Assembly: GCA_030039035.1 (NCBI GenBank)
Contig: JASHQQ010000076.1
Span: 1 to 40,474, forward strand
DNA length: 40,474 nt
Direction of reading: 5' to 3'
DNA from: Acidobacteriaceae bacterium
GTDB taxonomy: Bacteria; Acidobacteriota; Terriglobia; Terriglobales; Acidobacteriaceae
Notes under the pieces: model-generated
Told to the model about the DNA's origin: nothing
Databases searched by the model: none
The model's input: the letters and a program-made list of their open reading frames with translations, nothing else
Translations under genes and position numbers: made by a program
In this document: positions 21,643 through 30,667 of the stretch, in pieces
Layout: each line of letters opens with the position of its first letter
Position numbering within the stretch: position 1 is the first letter of the stretch

Positions 21643-24191
21643 TTGGCGGCTCGGCTCGCTGCATCGGGCGAGCAAGCTGCTCGGATTTCGAGCCCGGAGA
21701 CTTCGCGAATTTCCGCCCGCGCGCCTGCCGTCGCGCGCCGGAAAGCGATTGTCTTCAGCTCGAAGGGCGCAAGCGCGACCGTATGATCGAGCGCGAGCCG
21801 CGAGCTTTTGAGCGTGGCCGTGGTTCGATTCCCCGATCGTTCCTGAAGGCGGATGATTGTCTCCTCCGGCGCGCTCTCCGCCCGCTTGATGGCCAGCACC
21901 CATACATTGGCGGGTTCGATTTCAAGCCACCACTGTTCCCATGGCGCCGCGCCCTTGTGCGCGGAGTCCAGAACGTATTCGGCCGGCGTCTGCAGCTCTT
22001 CGGCCAAACGGTCAAGGCCGAGCCCGACATGAGGGCCGCGGGCGCACTTGATCCAGAAGGTGCGCTCCTGCCGGCCCTGGTCCTGCCAGGCGTGGTTGTC
22101 GTTCTGGGGGACTTTGTTCGGATTATGGCGCGCATAAGGCGCTGAGCGGATGAGAATGGTGCGGAACAGACCATCCAGGCAATCGTAACTGTAACTCTGC
22201 CTGTTCAGAATGGCGACGGTATAGTCCACACCTCCGATCGCGCCCTGCACCGCGCCCCAGTCCTGGTACGGTTCTTCGTTGCCATTCACCGCTCGTTCGA
22301 TGATGGCGCCCGGCACTTTGGCGAAAACGCGCGGGCCGCCCAATGCGGTCGGGATTTCGAGCTTGAGGATCTGCTCGCGCTCGCGCCAGTCGATCACGAA
22401 GCGCAGCTCGACGAAATCCAGCCCGGCAAACTGCGCGATGTCGAGGACGATCTCCGAGTCCTGCCAACGGGCGCGCTGCCGGGTGACACGAGTTACGGGA
22501 CCGTCCTCGACGACGGTCGACGAAACAAATGTCGGCCGGCCGATCTCGTCGCGGAAGCTGTCGATTCCATGCGCCCAGGTATCGCTGGTGTCGCGGATGG
22601 CTACCAGGCCGATCGGCCTTGTCAGAAGCTCCGTACCATCCGCGGCTCTCAGCGAGGTTATGCCGGGAGCCGAATCGGAAATGGCGAAGAAGTCCTTGTA
22701 ACTCGCAGGGGCCGGCAGATCTCCGTGACTCAGCTCGAAGACCTTGTAGCCGCAGGCGGGCAGCTCGACCCACGCCGACAGTCGCGGATAGAAGTTCGTC
22801 ATGCTCGCCGACGGCCGCCATTGAACCGGAATCGTGGTTCCATCCCTGGCCGCGAGATGAGTAACAGGTGAGTTGCCCGACGGATTGCGCTCGGCATAAC
22901 ACTCGAGAAGCGCCGTCCGCTTCCACGGAAGCGGATTGAAGAGAAAGACCGCGCCTTCTTTCACGGCGCTCGTGTCAACCTGTTTGGCCATCGCCTCGAG
23001 CGCGCTGACCTTCGCCGTCTGCGCCACTTCGCAGGCATAGCCCACGCTGTCGCGCACGTCCTGATAGTCGGAGTAGAGCGATGTGCCGGCCATCATGTCG
23101 TGAAACTGGCAGAAGAGCACCTTCCACCATGAATCCGCGAACGGCTCGGCCGGATAGCTTCGACCCATGGTCCGGCTCGCCATCAGCAGGATGGTTTCGG
23201 ATTCGGCCAGGGAACGCTCCGCGCGGCGGTTAAGATATTTCTCGTCCCCGTTGGCGGAGTAACATCCGCGCGAGTGATGCTGTAACTCGGTTTTCACGGT
23301 TGGGAGAGACGCAAATGCCGGCGACTTCCCGACTGCGGCGAAAAAGTTACCCAGCGTGCTGAAGCGCAGCTCGGGCAGCGACGCATCCTTCTGCATTTCG
23401 AGAATCTGCCGGATCTGCTCTTTGGTGACCGCGCCGCCGTGGTCGCCCACTCCGAGATAGAAAACGCCGTGATCGAAGCCCGGCGCGAAGGCCCCGTCCG
23501 CTGCCTGGCGAATCAGATTCGCATCCGCATCGTAATCGCGCCAGATACGCGAAACCAGCACGCGCGACCCATCGGGAGCTTCCCACCAGAACAGGAGCGG
23601 GAGCTTCATCTCGTGTTCCTGCGGGCGCATGAAGGCGTAGTAGCCGTAGCCGGCGTGTTTCAGGATCGCCGGCAGGCCCGCGGCGTGGCCGAACGAATCG
23701 GGGTTGAAGCCGATCTTCACGTCCACGCCCAGCACTCGCTGGCAATATCGCTTGCCGTAGAGCGAGTGCCGGACAAAGCTCTCGGCCGCCGGAATGTTGC
23801 AGTCGGGCTCGACCGGCCAGCCGCCCACAACCTCCCACCGGCCCTCGTGAATGCGCGCGCGAATTTCGTCGAGCATCGCCGGATCGGCGTTTTCCACCCA
23901 GCGATAATGCGCCGAGGAAGAATGCGTGTAGCAGAAGCCCGGCGTTTCGCTCATGCGATTCAGGGCGCTGCGAAACGTTGTCAGCACTGTGTCGGAGCCT
24001 TCGCGCCACGGCCAAAGCCAGGCGGCGTCAATATGCGAGTGGCCGATGATGTGCAGGACCTTGCGGCTGTTCCGGGCGGATTCCGGAGCAGCTTGCCGGG
24101 AGAAACCCCGCGTAGCCGCGGAAGCACTCGCAGCGGCCGCGCCTCGCACCACGAATTCGCGCCGCGTCCATCCGCGGTTTTCCTGGCTCAT
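21492..24191 (-). CDS. GH38-family alpha-mannosidase-like glycoside hydrolase, Tat-exported
   Basis: 899 residues. A Tat signal (WTRREFVVRGAAAASASAA) starts at the chosen ATG, which has GAGGAG immediately upstream. The GH38 catalytic domain follows: HSHIDAAWLWPWREG gives the zinc-binding His and Asp, and FNPDSFGHAAGLPAILKHAGY contains the probable nucleophile Asp. HDMMAGTS carries a further conserved His-Asp pair. The remaining beta-sandwich domains end near FELKTIAFRRA. Probably removes alpha-mannosyl or related residues in the periplasm; exact linkage unknown. About 70 residues after that have no family character and are encoded antisense to the end of the convergent gene, suggesting loss of an earlier stop. 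Confidence 0.9.
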   Translation of the reverse strand: MSQENRGWTRREFVVRGAAAASASAATRGFSRQAAPESARNSRKVLHIIGHSHIDAAWLWPWREGSDTVLTTFRSALNRMSETPGFCYTHSSSAHYRWVENADPAMLDEIRARIHEGRWEVVGGWPVEPDCNIPAAESFVRHSLYGKRYCQRVLGVDVKIGFNPDSFGHAAGLPAILKHAGYGYYAFMRPQEHEMKLPLLFWWEAPDGSRVLVSRIWRDYDADANLIRQAADGAFAPGFDHGVFYLGVGDHGGAVTKEQIRQILEMQKDASLPELRFSTLGNFFAAVGKSPAFASLPTVKTELQHHSRGCYSANGDEKYLNRRAERSLAESETILLMASRTMGRSYPAEPFADSWWKVLFCQFHDMMAGTSLYSDYQDVRDSVGYACEVAQTAKVSALEAMAKQVDTSAVKEGAVFLFNPLPWKRTALLECYAERNPSGNSPVTHLAARDGTTIPVQWRPSASMTNFYPRLSAWVELPACGYKVFELSHGDLPAPASYKDFFAISDSAPGITSLRAADGTELLTRPIGLVAIRDTSDTWAHGIDSFRDEIGRPTFVSSTVVEDGPVTRVTRQRARWQDSEIVLDIAQFAGLDFVELRFVIDWREREQILKLEIPTALGGPRVFAKVPGAIIERAVNGNEEPYQDWGAVQGAIGGVDYTVAILNRQSYSYDCLDGLFRTILIRSAPYARHNPNKVPQNDNHAWQDQGRQERTFWIKCARGPHVGLGLDRLAEELQTPAEYVLDSAHKGAAPWEQWWLEIEPANVWVLAIKRAESAPEETIIRLQERSGNRTTATLKSSRLALDHTVALAPFELKTIAFRRATAGARAEIREVSGLEIRAACSPDAASRAANHLRGTEKIAIWSRVITASSDPSFDSANPSRLVEGAPTRAANTRLPSFAR

Positions 24192-24373
24192 CTCCTCCCC
24201 CTCGAAGCCGCGCCGATTTCTCCGCACACACATGGCGGGGCCAACACAGGAGAATAGAGCATTCGGGCGGTTCCGCGGTTCCTGCCCCCGGTTTTCGAGC
24301 GTCGTCCGGGGCGGCTGGCTACGGCGAGACATTCCGTATCTGTGGAACCGCATTGGAGTAAGCTGGTGGAATC

Positions 24374-24679
24374 ATGAGCCCGAACGTGCAGCAGCCGCAG
24401 GTGAATGTCGTTCAGACCGCCGACTATCGGGAGAGCTACGCCAACAGCGTGCAGGTGCGGGTGAGCGTGTGGGACTTCCAGCTCACCTTCGGCCTGGCCT
24501 CGAGCGAGAGCCCCGACCAGGTCACCATCCGCAATCACCAGGGAATCTTCCTTAGCCCGCAACAGGCCAAGGCGCTGCTGAACGTGCTGGGCCAGAACGT
24601 TGCCCAGTACGAGCAGGCCTTTGGCGCTCTGAGCCTCGAACCGCAGAGCCACAACTTCCCCCACGGGCCGGTGAACTAG
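24374..24679 (+). CDS. DUF3467-family protein
   Basis: 101 residues. The family core is visible: YRESYANSVQVRVSVWDFQLTFG, then QVTIRNHQGIFLSPQQAKALLNVLGQNVAQYEQAFG. DUF3467 proteins are small cytoplasmic proteins of unknown role. GGTGG lies four bases before the ATG. It is divergent from the GH38 gene (182 bp between starts) and directly followed by the GGGAACAG repeat. Confidence 0.9.
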   Translation: MSPNVQQPQVNVVQTADYRESYANSVQVRVSVWDFQLTFGLASSESPDQVTIRNHQGIFLSPQQAKALLNVLGQNVAQYEQAFGALSLEPQSHNFPHGPVN

Positions 24680-24709
24680 GGAACAGGGATCAGGAACCAG
24701 GGAACAGGA
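24678..24709 (+). repeat. GGGAACAG-unit repeat after the DUF3467 gene
   Basis: Begins in the stop codon of the DUF3467 gene and contains two exact GGGAACAGG units and two degenerate ones (GGATCAGG, GGAACC). The same unit appears inside the oxidoreductase gene at 12060-12094. The rest of 24680-24793 shows nothing else but the ribosome binding site of the next gene. Confidence 0.6.
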
Positions 24710-24793
24710 CGCGCCGTTCCGCCACAGAAGCCGATGCAGCCCGTTCCCTGCGCATACGCTGATTGAAGGTCTTCCCGGGGAAGGAGCGAGCCG

Positions 24794-26365
24794 TTGCACG
24801 CCAGACGACGATTCATGCAGCCGCGGCTCGACGCGCCTCTGCCGCTGTGGATGATCTTTCCCGTCATCTTCGCGGCGCTCTATGCCAGCCACTTTTCCCT
24901 GCTGCGTCTGCCTTACTACTGGGATGAAGCCGGTTACTATATTCCCGCCGCCTGGGATTTCTTTCGCACCGGCTCGCTGATTCCCGTTACCACCCTCTCG
25001 AACGCCCATCCGCCGCTGCCCAGCATCTATCTTGCCCTCTGGTGGAAAGCGTCGGGCTTTCTGCCCGAAGTCACGCGCGAAGCCGTGCTGATCGTTGCAT
25101 CCTTCGGCCTGCTGGCCGTCTGGCGCCTGTCCATGCGCGTCAACGGCTCGCCCATCGTTGCCTTCTGGACCGTTGTCCTCACCGCCCTTTATCCCGTCTG
25201 GTTCTCGCAAAGCTCGCTGGCGCATGGAGACATCTTTGCCGCCGCGGGCACGCTGTGGGGGCTGGTCTATGCGCTGCCCGAGCGCAACCGGAATCCCTCC
25301 GCCGCCGCCGTCTGGTTCGCCGCGGCTGCACTGTGCAAGGAAACCGCCATCGCCATCCCTCTCACGCTCGCCGTGGTGAGTTTTGGCGCGGGATTTCGCG
25401 TGTTTTCGCCCGCGCGCTTGCGGCTGTGGCGCGAGGCGGCGTGGCTTGCAGGCAGCGTCCTGCCGCTTGCGGCCTGGTACGCGTATCACTACGCGAAAAC
25501 CGGCTTTGTCTTTGGAAACCCCCAGTATGTCCACTACAACGCCGAGGCCACGCTGGAACCGATCCGGATTCTCGCCGCTTTCGGTCACCGGGTGCTGCAC
25601 CTGACCGCGCACATGAACCTGTTCGTGCCCGTTCTCATGACCTTCGCCGCGCTTCTGCTCAAGCCGCGGCTCGACGCCGATGGTCACGAGCGCAGCGGCG
25701 TCAGCCAGCCGGTGCAACGGCGCATCATTCTGCTGCTGCTGGTCAACGCGCTCGAATTCAGCGTTCTCGGCGGCGCGCTGCTCACCCGCTATCTGCTGCC
25801 CATGTATCCGCTGGTGCTGCTCATGGCCGTCTCGACGTTTCACCGCCGCGTGCCCGCCTGGCAGGGACTGGCCGTCTTCTCCGCGGCAGCTTTCGTTGTG
25901 GGACTCTTTGTCAATCCGCCCTACCGCTTCGCGCCCGAGGACAATCTGGCCTACGCCCGCGTCATTCGCCTGCACATGGCCGGCATCGAGCAATTGAATG
26001 CCCGTTTTCGCGGCGCCACCGTGCTGTCGGCCTGGCCCATGAGCGACGAGCTCAGCCGGTCCGAGCTTGGCTACGTCGACGAACCGTACAAAGTCTTCCG
26101 CCTCGAGGACTTCACGCCCGCGGAGATCGCCCGGGCTGCCGCCGAGCCGCAGGCATACTCTGCCGGGCTGGTCTTTTCCACCAAATACGATCCCCCCACG
26201 ATCGGTCTCAGCCTCGGTCCCGCCAGCGAAGCCCTCGACGAACAATACTTCGGGCTGCACCACGATCTCCCGCCGGAGGCCATCGCCGCGGCCCTCCACG
26301 GCTCCGTGCTGTGGAAGAAGCAGGACCGGGGCCAGTGGATCGCGCTGATCGGATTCAGCCGTTGA
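24794..26365 (+). CDS. GT-C-fold membrane glycosyltransferase (PMT/ArnT-like)
   Basis: 523 residues with about ten transmembrane helices. After the first helix comes YYWDEAGYYIPAAWDFF, whose acidic pair in the first external loop matches the GT-C catalytic Asp position. Such enzymes use polyprenyl-phosphate sugars outside the membrane. The C-terminal part, from about residue 360, is a soluble domain of unknown type (GATVLSAWPMSDELSRSELGYVDEPYKV). The start is TTG at 24794, supported by AAGGAG seven bases upstream; an ATG seven codons later is the alternative. The acceptor is unknown. The following TPR gene has its own promoter. Confidence 0.85.
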   Translation: MHARRRFMQPRLDAPLPLWMIFPVIFAALYASHFSLLRLPYYWDEAGYYIPAAWDFFRTGSLIPVTTLSNAHPPLPSIYLALWWKASGFLPEVTREAVLIVASFGLLAVWRLSMRVNGSPIVAFWTVVLTALYPVWFSQSSLAHGDIFAAAGTLWGLVYALPERNRNPSAAAVWFAAAALCKETAIAIPLTLAVVSFGAGFRVFSPARLRLWREAAWLAGSVLPLAAWYAYHYAKTGFVFGNPQYVHYNAEATLEPIRILAAFGHRVLHLTAHMNLFVPVLMTFAALLLKPRLDADGHERSGVSQPVQRRIILLLLVNALEFSVLGGALLTRYLLPMYPLVLLMAVSTFHRRVPAWQGLAVFSAAAFVVGLFVNPPYRFAPEDNLAYARVIRLHMAGIEQLNARFRGATVLSAWPMSDELSRSELGYVDEPYKVFRLEDFTPAEIARAAAEPQAYSAGLVFSTKYDPPTIGLSLGPASEALDEQYFGLHHDLPPEAIAAALHGSVLWKKQDRGQWIALIGFSR

Positions 26366-26441
26366 TTCGATTCGCAACCGCGCATGGGCCGCCAAAACCA
26401 TCAAGGCACGTGCGTAACCGTCGCCTTGTGCCGCAAACGCC

Positions 26442-26447
26442 TATAAT
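26442..26447 (+). promoter_or_regulatory. Consensus -10 element TATAAT, possibly leaderless transcript
   Basis: A perfect TATAAT ends nine bases before the GTG start at 26457, so the transcript would begin within about three bases of the start codon. No ribosome binding site is present. No clear -35 at 16-18 bp. Confidence 0.5.
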
Positions 26448-26456
26448 TTTCCTGTC

Positions 26457-28106
26457 GTGCTCACTTTATTTTCATGCGCAAGACGCCTTTCGAGCCGTCT
26501 TGCGACCCGGTGGCTCCTGAGCCTGGTGTGCTTTCTGACCGCGGCATTGCCCGCCACCGCGCAATCGTCTTCCGACAGCGCTCCTGAAGCCGCCGTGCGC
26601 AACTCCGGCCGCATCCTGCTCGTGCTGCCCTTCGACAACCGCACCGGCCAGCCCAACCTCGAGTGGATCCGCGAGGCGGCGCCGGAGCTGCTGGGCAGCC
26701 GTTTCTCGTCGGCGGGGTTTTCGCCCATGAGCCGCGAAGACCGGCTCTATGCCCTCGATCACCTCGGCCTTCCCGAGGGCTTTCAGCCTTCGCGGGCCAG
26801 CTCCCTCAAGCTGGCGCAAACGCTCGACGCCGATTCCATCGTCGTGGGCAGCTACTGGACCGATGCTTCCGGCCTGGTCGCCGAGGCCCAGGTCGTGGAT
26901 GTGCCCCACCTGCGTATGAGCCAGCCGGTCACCGAGCGCGGGCAGATGCAGGACCTGGTCGCCATCTTCGACTCGCTGGCCTGGAAGCTCACCCGCCAGC
27001 TCGATCCCGGCTTCAACGTGGCCGAACAGACCTTTATCGCCGCCGGCGCCGGCCTGCGTCTCGACGCCTTCGAGCAGTACATTCGCGGCATTACCGAGCC
27101 CGACCAGGCCGAACGGCTGCGGCACCTGAACCAGGCCGTCAAGCTCAGCCCCGATTACAGCCAGGCCTGGATGGCGCTCGGCCGCGAGGACTACAACGGC
27201 CAGCAATTCGACCAGGCCGCCGCCGCTTTTGCCAGAGTGGTACACAACGATCCCGATGCCCTCGAGGCCGGATTCTATCGGGGGCTTTCCCTGCTCTACT
27301 CGGGCGACTACGCGCAATCGGAAAAGGCGTTTGCCGATGTGGCGCGCGTGCTTCCGCTGGCCGAAGTCGTCAACAACGAGGGCGTCGCCCTGAGCCGCAG
27401 CGGCCGCGACGGCATCGCCTTCTATCGCCAGGCGGAGACCTCGGACCCCCGCGCACCCGACTATCACTTCAACATCGCCGTCAGCCTGAAGCGCCAGGGG
27501 GACGAAACCGGCGCCGAGGCTGAGCTGGCCCAGTGCCTGCGGCTCCGCCCTGGCGACACCGAAGCCCAGGCTCTCGAACGCGCGTGGAAGGCTCCGCCAG
27601 GAACCTTGCCGGATGACAACGAAGTCCGTCCCGATCCTCTCGAACGGATCGAGCGCCGCTTTGACGCCGCGGCTTTCCGCCAGGCCGCGCAGATGCTCGA
27701 CCAGATGGATGCGGCCCGCCTGGCCGCTCTGACGCCCGCCGAGCGGGCACGAACACTCGCCAGCCAGGCCCAGACCTATCTCGACCGCGGCCTGCTGCTC
27801 GAAGCCGAGCGGCTCTGCCAGGACGCCGTCGCTGCCGATGGCTCGTCGGCCGAGGGGCACGCCGGCCTGGCCGAGGTTCGCGAACGGGCCGGTGACGCCG
27901 ACGACGCGCGCAAGGAGGCGCGCGCGGCCCTGGACATCGCTCCCTCCGTGCAGGCGCATCTCGTCCTGGGCAGGCTCGATCTGACCGAGAATCACCTGAG
28001 CGACGCCGAGAGCGAAGCCGGCGAGGCGCTCAAGCTCGACCCGGCCAGCCGCCCGGCCGCTGAGTTGCGCCGAGCGATCCAGTCCCGCCAGGCGCCAAAG
28101 CCTTGA
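26457..28106 (+). CDS. Exported TPR-repeat protein
   Basis: 549 residues. Signal peptide WLLSLVCFLTAALPATAQ ends near residue 36. A first domain (ILLVLPFDNRTGQPNLEWIREAAPELL ... ADSIVVGSYWTDASGLVAEAQVVDV) resembles the TolB/FlgO-like fold that senses or assembles in the periplasm. From about residue 210 tetratricopeptide repeats follow (SPDYSQAWMALGREDYNGQQFDQAAAAFARVVHNDPDALEAG is encoded here in part), with a second block near the end (EGHAGLAEVRERAGDADDA). GTG start directly after a -10 element. Probably a periplasmic scaffold for protein-protein contacts; role unknown. Its stop is 57 bp before the NfeD gene. Confidence 0.8.
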   Translation: MLTLFSCARRLSSRLATRWLLSLVCFLTAALPATAQSSSDSAPEAAVRNSGRILLVLPFDNRTGQPNLEWIREAAPELLGSRFSSAGFSPMSREDRLYALDHLGLPEGFQPSRASSLKLAQTLDADSIVVGSYWTDASGLVAEAQVVDVPHLRMSQPVTERGQMQDLVAIFDSLAWKLTRQLDPGFNVAEQTFIAAGAGLRLDAFEQYIRGITEPDQAERLRHLNQAVKLSPDYSQAWMALGREDYNGQQFDQAAAAFARVVHNDPDALEAGFYRGLSLLYSGDYAQSEKAFADVARVLPLAEVVNNEGVALSRSGRDGIAFYRQAETSDPRAPDYHFNIAVSLKRQGDETGAEAELAQCLRLRPGDTEAQALERAWKAPPGTLPDDNEVRPDPLERIERRFDAAAFRQAAQMLDQMDAARLAALTPAERARTLASQAQTYLDRGLLLEAERLCQDAVAADGSSAEGHAGLAEVRERAGDADDARKEARAALDIAPSVQAHLVLGRLDLTENHLSDAESEAGEALKLDPASRPAAELRRAIQSRQAPKP

Positions 28107-28162
28107 TTTGTGATTCAGGACACTTGGGCCGGATCGGTCTCTGGGCGACAATGGAACTGTCC

Positions 28163-29491
28163 ATGCGAAGAAAGGTCGAATTCGCGCTCCGATCGGCAAT
28201 GGGTCTGGTGGCGCTGGTGTGCGCGGCAGCCGCGCCTGCCCGCGCCGCGCAGCCTCTCGTCGTCGAGATGGTCCTCGACGACACGATCCAGCCGGTGAGC
28301 GCCGGGGAACTGAGCCGTGCCATCGCCAAGGCCAACGCCGACGGCGCCCAGGCGCTGCTCATCGAGATGAATACTCCCGGCGGCTTGCTCGAATCGATGC
28401 GCGCCATGGTCGGCGACATCCTTGCTTCCCGCGTTCCCATCATCATTTACGTCGCCCCGGCCGGCGCCCGCGCGGGCTCGGCGGGGTTCTTCCTGCTCGA
28501 AGCCGCCGACGTTGCCGCCATGGCGCCGGGGACCAACGCCGGTGCGGCGCACGTGGTTTCCATGATCGGCAAGCCCGACCAGACCGAGATGCAGAAGATC
28601 GAGAACGATGCCGAGGCGTTGCTTCGTTCCTGCGTTTCGCGGCGTGGCCGCAATGTCGATGCAGCCGTGGCCGCCGCCGCGTCGTCGCATTCCTACACCG
28701 CCGAGGAGGCGCTGCAACAGCACATCATCGACGTCGAGGCTTCGGATGAGAACCAGCTCTTTTCCGAGCTCGAGGGCCGCACCATCACGCGCCTGAACGG
28801 CGACAAGCAGGTGCTGCATTTGTCCGGCGCGCGAATCGATCTGCTCAAGCCCACTCTGCGCGACCAGTTGCTCACCTGGCTTGTCGATCCCAATATCGCC
28901 CTGCTGCTGCTGGTCCTCGGGGCGCTGCTCATCTATCTCGAATTCAATTCGCCCGGCACCATCGTTCCCGGCACGCTGGGCACGCTGATGGTGCTGCTCG
29001 GCATCTTCGGGCTGAATCTGCTTCCCATTCGCTATACGGCCGTCCTGCTGCTCATCGCCGCCGTTGTGCTTCTCATGCTCGAGGCCAAGTTCGGCGGTCA
29101 CGGCGCGCTGGCCATTGCGGGTATCGTCTGCCTGGCCTTCGGCATGCTCACGCTGGTGGCCGCGCCGGTGCCGGAACTCGCCGTCAACCCGGCTCTGGCC
29201 ATTGCCGTTGCCGCCGCCTTCGGCGCGATTACGTTCTTCCTGGTTCGCCTTGTGGTGCGCGCGCGGAGGAGAAAACATCTCCTCGGCGCCGACGCGTTGG
29301 TCGGCAGCCGCGCATCGGCCATGGAGATGCTTGATCCCGAGGGCCATGTGCTGGTGGAAGGCGAAATCTGGCGGGCGGTGGCCTCCGAACCGGTGCAAAA
29401 GGGCGCGACCCTGCGCGTGGTCGGCCACGAGCAGTATCTGCTGCATGTTGCCCCGGTCGATGCACCCAGGCTTCCAGGCACTGCCTCATAA
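28163..29491 (+). CDS. NfeD-family membrane serine protease (long form)
   Basis: 442 residues. Signal peptide (FALRSAMGLVALVCAAAAPARA), a ClpP-like protease domain, four to five membrane helices (NIALLLLVLGALLIYLEF onwards) and a C-terminal OB-fold NfeD domain (LVGSRASAMEMLDPEGHVLVEGEIWRAVA). The Ser of GARAGSAGFF and the Lys of MQKIENDAEALL are the likely catalytic dyad, as in the archaeal homologue. Long NfeD proteins cleave the slipin encoded next door, matching the gene order here. In-frame starts exist at 28103 (TTG, overlapping the previous stop) and 28151; ATG 28163 best fits the signal peptide and has GGAA upstream. Confidence 0.92.
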   Translation: MRRKVEFALRSAMGLVALVCAAAAPARAAQPLVVEMVLDDTIQPVSAGELSRAIAKANADGAQALLIEMNTPGGLLESMRAMVGDILASRVPIIIYVAPAGARAGSAGFFLLEAADVAAMAPGTNAGAAHVVSMIGKPDQTEMQKIENDAEALLRSCVSRRGRNVDAAVAAAASSHSYTAEEALQQHIIDVEASDENQLFSELEGRTITRLNGDKQVLHLSGARIDLLKPTLRDQLLTWLVDPNIALLLLVLGALLIYLEFNSPGTIVPGTLGTLMVLLGIFGLNLLPIRYTAVLLLIAAVVLLMLEAKFGGHGALAIAGIVCLAFGMLTLVAAPVPELAVNPALAIAVAAAFGAITFFLVRLVVRARRRKHLLGADALVGSRASAMEMLDPEGHVLVEGEIWRAVASEPVQKGATLRVVGHEQYLLHVAPVDAPRLPGTAS

Positions 29492-29532
29492 GTGCTTGGG
29501 GAGTACAATCCCTGCTGAGTGAGGGACCGCCC

Positions 29533-30318
29533 ATGTCCGACCTGCCTATCCCGATTCTCGTTTTCCTTGCCATCGTGGTTCTCTACCTGCTCAACTCCAT
29601 CAAGATTCTGCGCGACTACGAGCGCGCCGTCATCTTCCGGCTGGGACGCGCCTTGCCGACGCCGAAGGGCCCGGGCATCATCCTTGTCTTCCGCCCGTTC
29701 GACCAGATGGTGCGCATCTCGCTGCGCCAGGAAGTGCTCGAAGTTCCGCCCCAGGACGTGATCACCCGCGACAACGTCACCATCAAGGTGAACGCCGTTG
29801 TCACGCTGTACGTCGTCGAACCCAACTCCGCCGCCATCAAGGTGTCGAATTACGTCTACCAGACTTCGCAGTTCGCGCAGACCACGCTGCGCTCGGTGCT
29901 GGGCGAGGTGGAGCTGGATGAGGTGCTGAGCCATCGCGACAAGCTGAACCTGCGCATCCAGACCATCATCGACCAGCGCACCGAACCGTTCGGCGTCAAG
30001 GTCGTTTCCGTCGAAGTGAAGCAGGTGGACCTGCCCGAGCAGATGACCCGCGCCATGGCCAAGCAGGCCGAGGCCGCGCGCGAAGCCCGCGCAAAGATTA
30101 TCCACGCCGAAGGCGAGTTCAATGCGGCGAAAATGCTCGTCGACGCTGCCCGTCAGCTATCCGCCGAGCCCATCACGCTGCAGTTGCGCTATCTGCAGAC
30201 GCTCACCGAGATCGGCGTCGAGAAGAACACCACCATCATCTTCCCGTTGCCGGTCGAGTTCCTCTCCCTGTTGAACAAGATTGTGGTCTCGGCAAAACCC
30301 GCGGCGGAGACGCAGTAA
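29533..30318 (+). CDS. Slipin / stomatin-like SPFH (band 7) protein
   Basis: 261 residues: an N-terminal membrane hairpin (PILVFLAIVVLYLLNSIKI), then the SPFH domain (YERAVIFRLGRALPTPKGPGIILVFRPFDQMVRISLR, VITRDNVTIKVNAVVTLYV, TTLRSVLGEVELDEVL), a helical coiled coil rich in Ala and Glu (MAKQAEAAREARAKIIHAEGE) and a short hydrophobic C-terminus (TTIIFPLPVEFLSLL), the stretch cut by NfeD proteases in relatives. It forms membrane ring assemblies. GAGGGA lies seven bases before the ATG. It is 41 bp downstream of the NfeD gene and certainly its partner. Confidence 0.95.
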   Translation: MSDLPIPILVFLAIVVLYLLNSIKILRDYERAVIFRLGRALPTPKGPGIILVFRPFDQMVRISLRQEVLEVPPQDVITRDNVTIKVNAVVTLYVVEPNSAAIKVSNYVYQTSQFAQTTLRSVLGEVELDEVLSHRDKLNLRIQTIIDQRTEPFGVKVVSVEVKQVDLPEQMTRAMAKQAEAAREARAKIIHAEGEFNAAKMLVDAARQLSAEPITLQLRYLQTLTEIGVEKNTTIIFPLPVEFLSLLNKIVVSAKPAAETQ

Positions 30319-30410
30319 ACTGGAAGTGAAGGCGGCGGCGCAATCGCCGCAGGCAGTTCGGCAGCAGACGTCTTCGGGAGGGTTCGGACTTCACAGGTCA
30401 GGGAGGGCTT

Positions 30411-30490
30411 TGTAAAAGGGCACGACTTTAGTCGCGCCAGACAAATCCTCTCTCTTCGATATTTCTTGCGGGCTTCAGCCCGCGAGAAAG
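30411..30490 (+). repeat. Two-palindrome dispersed repeat, copy 2 (intergenic)
   Basis: Module 1, GGCACGACTTTAGTCGCGCC (30419-30438), and module 2, GCGGGCTTCAGCCCGC (30468-30483), centres 47 bp apart. It lies in the 349-bp gap 30319-30667, which has no gene. This is the only intergenic copy of the three. Confidence 0.75.
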
Positions 30491-30538
30491 CGGCCTTCAT
30501 GAGTTTTTCGGCAGCCAGTTCGGCTCGTACGCCGATTT

Positions 30539-30557
30539 GCCCCGGGAAGCCCGGGGC
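30539..30557. repeat. Perfect 8-bp palindrome GCCCCGGG-AAG-CCCGGGGC
   Basis: A third palindrome in the same gap, with loop AAG and followed by CTTTCGCCCCCGAAGG. It could end transcription weakly, but without a T tract it is more likely another repeat module. Confidence 0.5.
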
Positions 30558-30667
30558 TTTCGCCCCCGAAGGAAACCAACCCGCGATTGCCCGACGCCTG
30601 CCATCGGAAAGGGAGCGTCGTTCTGTGCGCATCATAGCCGCTCAGGGACGGCGAACAGAGTGCTGAG

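Noticed and set aside
24188..26404. 738-residue minus-strand frame, and similar long frames at 15510-16910 (+), 11273-13252 (+), 13402-14871 (+), 28115-29446 (-) and 6287-8260 (-)
   Set aside because: All lie antisense to genes with clear domains and are Arg/Gly/His/Gln-rich, the usual by-product of high GC with few stops on the opposite strand.
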